Positions 5,812-8,143 of a stretch of DNA of 8,143 nucleotides are shown here, one piece after another. Position 1 is the stretch's first letter. Each line of letters begins with the position of its first letter. Source of the DNA: an uncultured Marmoricola sp. (lineage in GTDB: Bacteria; Actinomycetota; Actinomycetes; Propionibacteriales; Nocardioidaceae); assembly GCF_943913695.1 (NCBI RefSeq), contig NZ_CALTZE010000148.1:1-8143 (forward strand), written 5' to 3'. The translations under genes were made by a program, and so were the position numbers. A model generated the notes under the pieces. That model was not told where the DNA came from, did no database searches, and was given only the letters and a program-made list of their open reading frames with translations.

Positions 5812-5927
5812 GGCGGGAACCCTGTCACCGTCGCGAGAGCGATGTGGTCGGTTTCGCCCAATCGGTCCGTGGTGGACTAGCACGCTCGGCAGTGCCGCCG
5901 TTCGAACACCTGTGCGACCATGGGTCG
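5812..5927. other. Divergent intergenic region
   Basis: These 116 bases separate the minus-strand kinase-like gene from the plus-strand hypothetical gene and must hold promoters for both if each is transcribed on its own. I see the 8-base palindrome GTTCGAAC at 5900-5907, a CGACC-ATG-GGTCG inverted repeat at 5915-5927 directly before the plus-strand start, and two TCGGT direct repeats near 5850-5866. No convincing -35/-10 pair was found on either strand. Confidence 0.45.
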
Positions 5928-6209
5928 ATGCGAGGCGGCTACGGCAACGGGGAGCACGGCACCCTCGCCGAGCGCGTCGCCGCCACCCGGCAGAGCCGCT
6001 CGGGGGCGCCGGCCGCGCCGTCCACGCCTGCCCGGCACTGCCTGGTCGAGGGTGAGCCGGGGCTGCTCGTGCAGTGGGCCCGCACTGAGCGCGGCTGGGA
6101 GGGCCGGGTGGTCACCATGGCCTGGCTCGACGGGCCCGGCGGGCCGGGGTGGGCGAGCATCGAGCGGTGGCTCCCGGCGGCGGCCATCACACCGCTGCCG
6201 CCGCCGTGA
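5928..6209 (+). CDS. Hypothetical protein upstream of prfB
   Basis: This predicted soluble protein has 93 residues. The first 35 are polar and look disordered (GYGNGEHGTLAERVAATRQS onward). The rest looks like a small folded domain: RHCLVEGEPGLLVQWARTER, then GWEGRVVTMAWL and WASIERWLPAAAITPLPPP. The alternation of short hydrophobic strands, three conserved-looking tryptophans and a WLPAA terminal helix resemble small uncharacterised proteins of related actinobacteria. I do not recognise a family with known function. There is no signal peptide or membrane segment. The ATG at 5928 is preferred over GTG 5844, which would extend the protein into the region of the divergent promoter. No Shine-Dalgarno is visible. 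It ends 27 bases before prfB on the same strand. Confidence 0.65.
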   Translation: MRGGYGNGEHGTLAERVAATRQSRSGAPAAPSTPARHCLVEGEPGLLVQWARTERGWEGRVVTMAWLDGPGGPGWASIERWLPAAAITPLPPP

Positions 6210-6222
6210 CGGGCCCCTGACG

Positions 6223-6228
6223 TAGCCT
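6223..6228 (+). promoter_or_regulatory. Probable -10 element for leaderless prfB
   Basis: TAGCCT fits the actinobacterial TAnnnT -10 hexamer and ends 8 bases before the GTG at 6237, so the transcript would start at or next to the start codon. This agrees with the absence of a Shine-Dalgarno before prfB. No good -35 is seen, which is common for such promoters. Confidence 0.4.
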
Positions 6229-6236
6229 TCGGCGTT

Positions 6237-7355
6237 GTGGCGGCGACTGACTTCGACAGCGAGACCAAGCAGCTCCGGGCGACGATGAGGACCATCGGCT
6301 CGGTGCTCGACCTCGACGAGCTGCGCCGCGAGATCGCCGACCTCGGCGAGCAGGTCGCGGCCCCGGACCTGTGGGACGACCAGGCCAACGCGCAGCGCGT
6401 CACCGGCCGCCTCAGCGCGCTGCAGGGCACCGTCGAGCGCTTCGAGTCCCTCGAGTCGCGCATCGACGACCTGGAGGTGCTCGTCGAGCTCGCCCGCGAG
6501 GAGGGCGACGCCGACTCGCTGGCCGAGGCCGAGACCGAGCTGGGGCGGCTGCACAAGTCCGTCGAGCAGCTCGAGGTCCGCACCCTGCTCTCGGGGGAGT
6601 ACGACGTCCGCGAGGCGCTCGTGACCATCCGCGCCGGCGCCGGTGGGGTCGACGCCGCCGACTTCGCCGAGATGCTGATGCGGATGTACACCCGCTGGGC
6701 CGAGCGCAACAAGTACGGCGTGGAGGTCTTCGACACCTCCTACGCCGAGGAGGCGGGCCTGAAGTCGGCCACCTTCGCGATCCACGCGCCCTACGCCTAC
6801 GGCACCCTGTCGGTCGAGGCCGGCACCCACCGGCTGGTGCGGATCAGCCCCTTCGACAACCAGGGGCGCCGGCAGACCAGCTTCGCCGCCGTCGAGGTGG
6901 TGCCGGTGCTCGAGCAGACCGACGAGATCGACGTGCCCGACGAGGAGATCCGCGTCGACGTCTACCGCTCCAGCGGACCGGGCGGGCAGAGCGTCAACAC
7001 CACCGACTCGGCGGTCCGGCTGACCCACATCCCCACCGGCACGGTCGTCTCCTGCCAGAACGAGAAGAGCCAGCTGCAGAACAAGGCCAGCGCGATGGTG
7101 ATCCTCAAGGCCAAGCTGCTGGCGCTGAAGAAGGCCGAGGAGCGCGCCCACCTCGACTCGCTGCGCGGCGACGTGCAGGCCAGCTGGGGCGACCAGATGC
7201 GCAGCTACGTGCTCAACCCTTACCAGATGGTCAAGGACCTGCGCACCGAGTTCGAGGTCGGCAACCCCCAGGCGGTCTTCGACGGCGACATCGATGGCTT
7301 CCTCGAGGCCGGCATCCGGTGGCGTCGGGGCGCCGAGAGCGCCGCGGCCGAGTAG
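6237..7355 (+). CDS. prfB: Peptide chain release factor 2
   Basis: This is full-length RF2 (372 residues), which recognises UGA and UAA stop codons in the ribosomal A site and triggers peptidyl-tRNA hydrolysis. The N-terminal coiled domain covers about 1-110. The stop-codon-reading SPF tripeptide is at 204-206 (RISPFDNQGRRQTSF). The catalytic GGQ is at 249-251 within RSSGPGGQSVNTTDSAVR and is the target for glutamine methylation by PrmC. The C-terminal segment NPYQMVKDLRTEFEVGNP is also typical. The reading frame is continuous, with no in-frame stop and no CTTTGA frameshift site near codon 25, so the autoregulatory frameshift of many bacteria is absent. The GTG at 6237 gives the usual N-terminus. 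The many genes here that end in TGA depend on this factor. Confidence 0.97.
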   Translation: MAATDFDSETKQLRATMRTIGSVLDLDELRREIADLGEQVAAPDLWDDQANAQRVTGRLSALQGTVERFESLESRIDDLEVLVELAREEGDADSLAEAETELGRLHKSVEQLEVRTLLSGEYDVREALVTIRAGAGGVDAADFAEMLMRMYTRWAERNKYGVEVFDTSYAEEAGLKSATFAIHAPYAYGTLSVEAGTHRLVRISPFDNQGRRQTSFAAVEVVPVLEQTDEIDVPDEEIRVDVYRSSGPGGQSVNTTDSAVRLTHIPTGTVVSCQNEKSQLQNKASAMVILKAKLLALKKAEERAHLDSLRGDVQASWGDQMRSYVLNPYQMVKDLRTEFEVGNPQAVFDGDIDGFLEAGIRWRRGAESAAAE

Positions 7356-7360
7356 TCACC

Positions 7361-7954
7361 GTGGTGGAGCTGCGGGTCGTCCCGGCCAACCAGGCGTCGT
7401 GGGAGGACCTGCAGTCGGTCTTCGGCACCCGCGGGGTCGGCTCACGCTGCTGGTGCCAGCGCTACAAGCTCTTCCCACGCGAGTCCTTCGGCGGCTTCCC
7501 CGCCGAGGAGCGCGCCGAGCGGATGCGCGACCAGACCGCGTGCGGCGACCCGGGGTCGCCGTACACCTCCGGCCTGGTGGCGTACGCCGACGACGTCGCG
7601 GTCGGCTGGGCCGCGGTCGAGCCGCGCCCGCGCTTCCACGGCCTGGTGCGCAACCAGCGGGTGCCGTGGGAGGGCCGCGAGGAGGACCGCGACGACGAGT
7701 CGGTGTGGGCGATCACGTGTCTGTTCGTGCGCGCCTGCCACCGCCGCCGGGGAGTCAGCGGCGAGCTCGCCCGCGCCGCCGTCGCCTTCGCGCGCGAGCG
7801 CGGTGCCCGTGTGGTCGAGGCCTACCCGATGACCACCGACCGGGCGATCGACGAGGAGCTCCACGTCGGCACGGTCCGCACCTACGCCGACGCGGGACTG
7901 GTCGAGGTCGGCCGCCCCACCTCGCGCCGCGCCGTCATGCGCCTGGAGCTGTAG
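7361..7954 (+). CDS. GNAT-family N-acetyltransferase
   Basis: This 197-residue protein has a GNAT fold. The acetyl-CoA-binding region is recognised as WAITCLFVRACHRRRGVSGE (about 117-135), with the RRRGVS pyrophosphate loop, followed by a helix and VVEAYPM. An earlier strand, VAVGWAAVEPRPRF, fits the fold. Near the N-terminus is a CWC motif (Cys30, Cys32) in GSRCWCQRYKLFPRESF, found in a subgroup of bacterial GNATs of unknown substrate. Two tandem GTG codons (7361 and 7364) are possible starts; no clear ribosome site is seen. It begins 5 bases after the prfB stop, so the two are probably co-transcribed. Substrate is not predictable; a link to translation through prfB is only positional. Confidence 0.85.
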   Translation: MVELRVVPANQASWEDLQSVFGTRGVGSRCWCQRYKLFPRESFGGFPAEERAERMRDQTACGDPGSPYTSGLVAYADDVAVGWAAVEPRPRFHGLVRNQRVPWEGREEDRDDESVWAITCLFVRACHRRRGVSGELARAAVAFARERGARVVEAYPMTTDRAIDEELHVGTVRTYADAGLVEVGRPTSRRAVMRLEL

Positions 7955-8011
7955 TCGGCCGTCACGGCGGGGGAGTGAGCCGGCGGGGCAGGCGCTGCTG
8001 TCGGCTCGCGG

Positions 8012-8143
8012 GGTCTCGAGGCCCTCGCTGGCGCTCGGACACCTCGACCCCCTCAGGGCTGGTCGAGCAGGTCGCCAGGGCTCGGGCCCCTCGACCCGCT
8101 CGGGGCTGGTCGAGGAGGTTGCCGGGGCTCGGGCGCCTCGACC
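8012..8143. repeat. Tandem palindromic repeat array, runs off the window
   Basis: Three related palindromes lie head to tail after the acetyltransferase gene. The first (8012-8049) runs from GGTCTCGAGG to CCTCGACC. The second (arms 8061-8067 and 8090-8096) and third (8108-8115 and 8136-8143) have arms GGTCGAG and CTCGACC. Read as a tandem repeat, the period is 47 bases: 8042-8088 and 8089-8135 differ at 6 of 47 positions, and an 8-base start of a third copy ends the window. Each copy could fold as a hairpin. It resembles the dispersed intergenic palindromes (REP-like) of Nocardioides-type genomes and may also serve as transcription terminator. Confidence 0.8.

Noticed and set aside
5877..7151. 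Minus-strand 424-residue open frame across prfB
   Set aside because: It is the antisense shadow of prfB, which is unmistakable on the plus strand with SPF and GGQ motifs.
6371..7360. Upstream extension of the acetyltransferase frame through prfB
   Set aside because: The peptide is Arg/Gly/Ala-rich noise in the wrong frame of prfB; the recognisable GNAT protein starts at about 7361.
7958..7968. GCCG-TCA-CGGC hairpin after the acetyltransferase gene as a terminator
   Set aside because: A four-base stem with no T-run is too weak. The larger palindromes at 8012-8143 are better candidates for ending the transcript.
8012..8143. CRISPR array
   Set aside because: The segments between palindromes are only 11 bases and are themselves similar, so these are tandem repeats, not repeats with unique spacers. 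No cas gene is present.

Overview
The window is very GC-rich, uses GTG/TTG starts freely, has many 4-base ATGA/GTGA gene overlaps and shows no sign of a Gram-negative secretin. It looks like chromosomal DNA of a high-GC actinobacterium. The protein flavour, a release factor 2 gene without the programmed frameshift, and the dispersed-type GGTCGAG/CTCGACC palindromes at the right edge suggest a Nocardioides-like member of Propionibacteriales. That genus call is inference.

Layout. Positions 1-248 are a non-coding leader with an AT-rich inverted repeat (44-59), a perfect actinobacterial-type DnaA box (189-197) and a possible -10 element placed for leaderless translation. From 249 to 4783 a compact six- to seven-gene operon encodes a Tad/Flp (type IVc) pilus machine: the CpaF/TadA ATPase, the TadB- and TadC-type inner-membrane platform proteins, a 58-residue Flp-pilin-like protein, two TadE/TadF-type pseudopilins and a TadG-like protein. 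All junctions are overlapping except the one before the pilin-like gene, which has its own strong Shine-Dalgarno. No prepilin peptidase (TadV/CpaA) or CpaE/TadZ gene is in the window, so these must be elsewhere if the pilus is functional.

Convergent to the pilus operon, with only 3 bases between stop codons, is a two-gene minus-strand unit (5811 to 4787). It contains a 282-residue protein with an N-terminal helix-turn-helix joined to a histidine-kinase core, whose phospho-acceptor box is intact but whose ATP-binding boxes are badly degraded. Coupled to it by an ATGA overlap is a 59-residue DUF1059 protein with conserved Cys/His residues. This pair is the most unusual coding content in the window.

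From 5928 the plus strand carries a 93-residue hypothetical protein, then prfB (peptide chain release factor 2) with a plausible leaderless promoter, then a GNAT-family acetyltransferase 5 bases downstream. The window ends in a tandem array of palindromic 47-base units that runs off the right edge.
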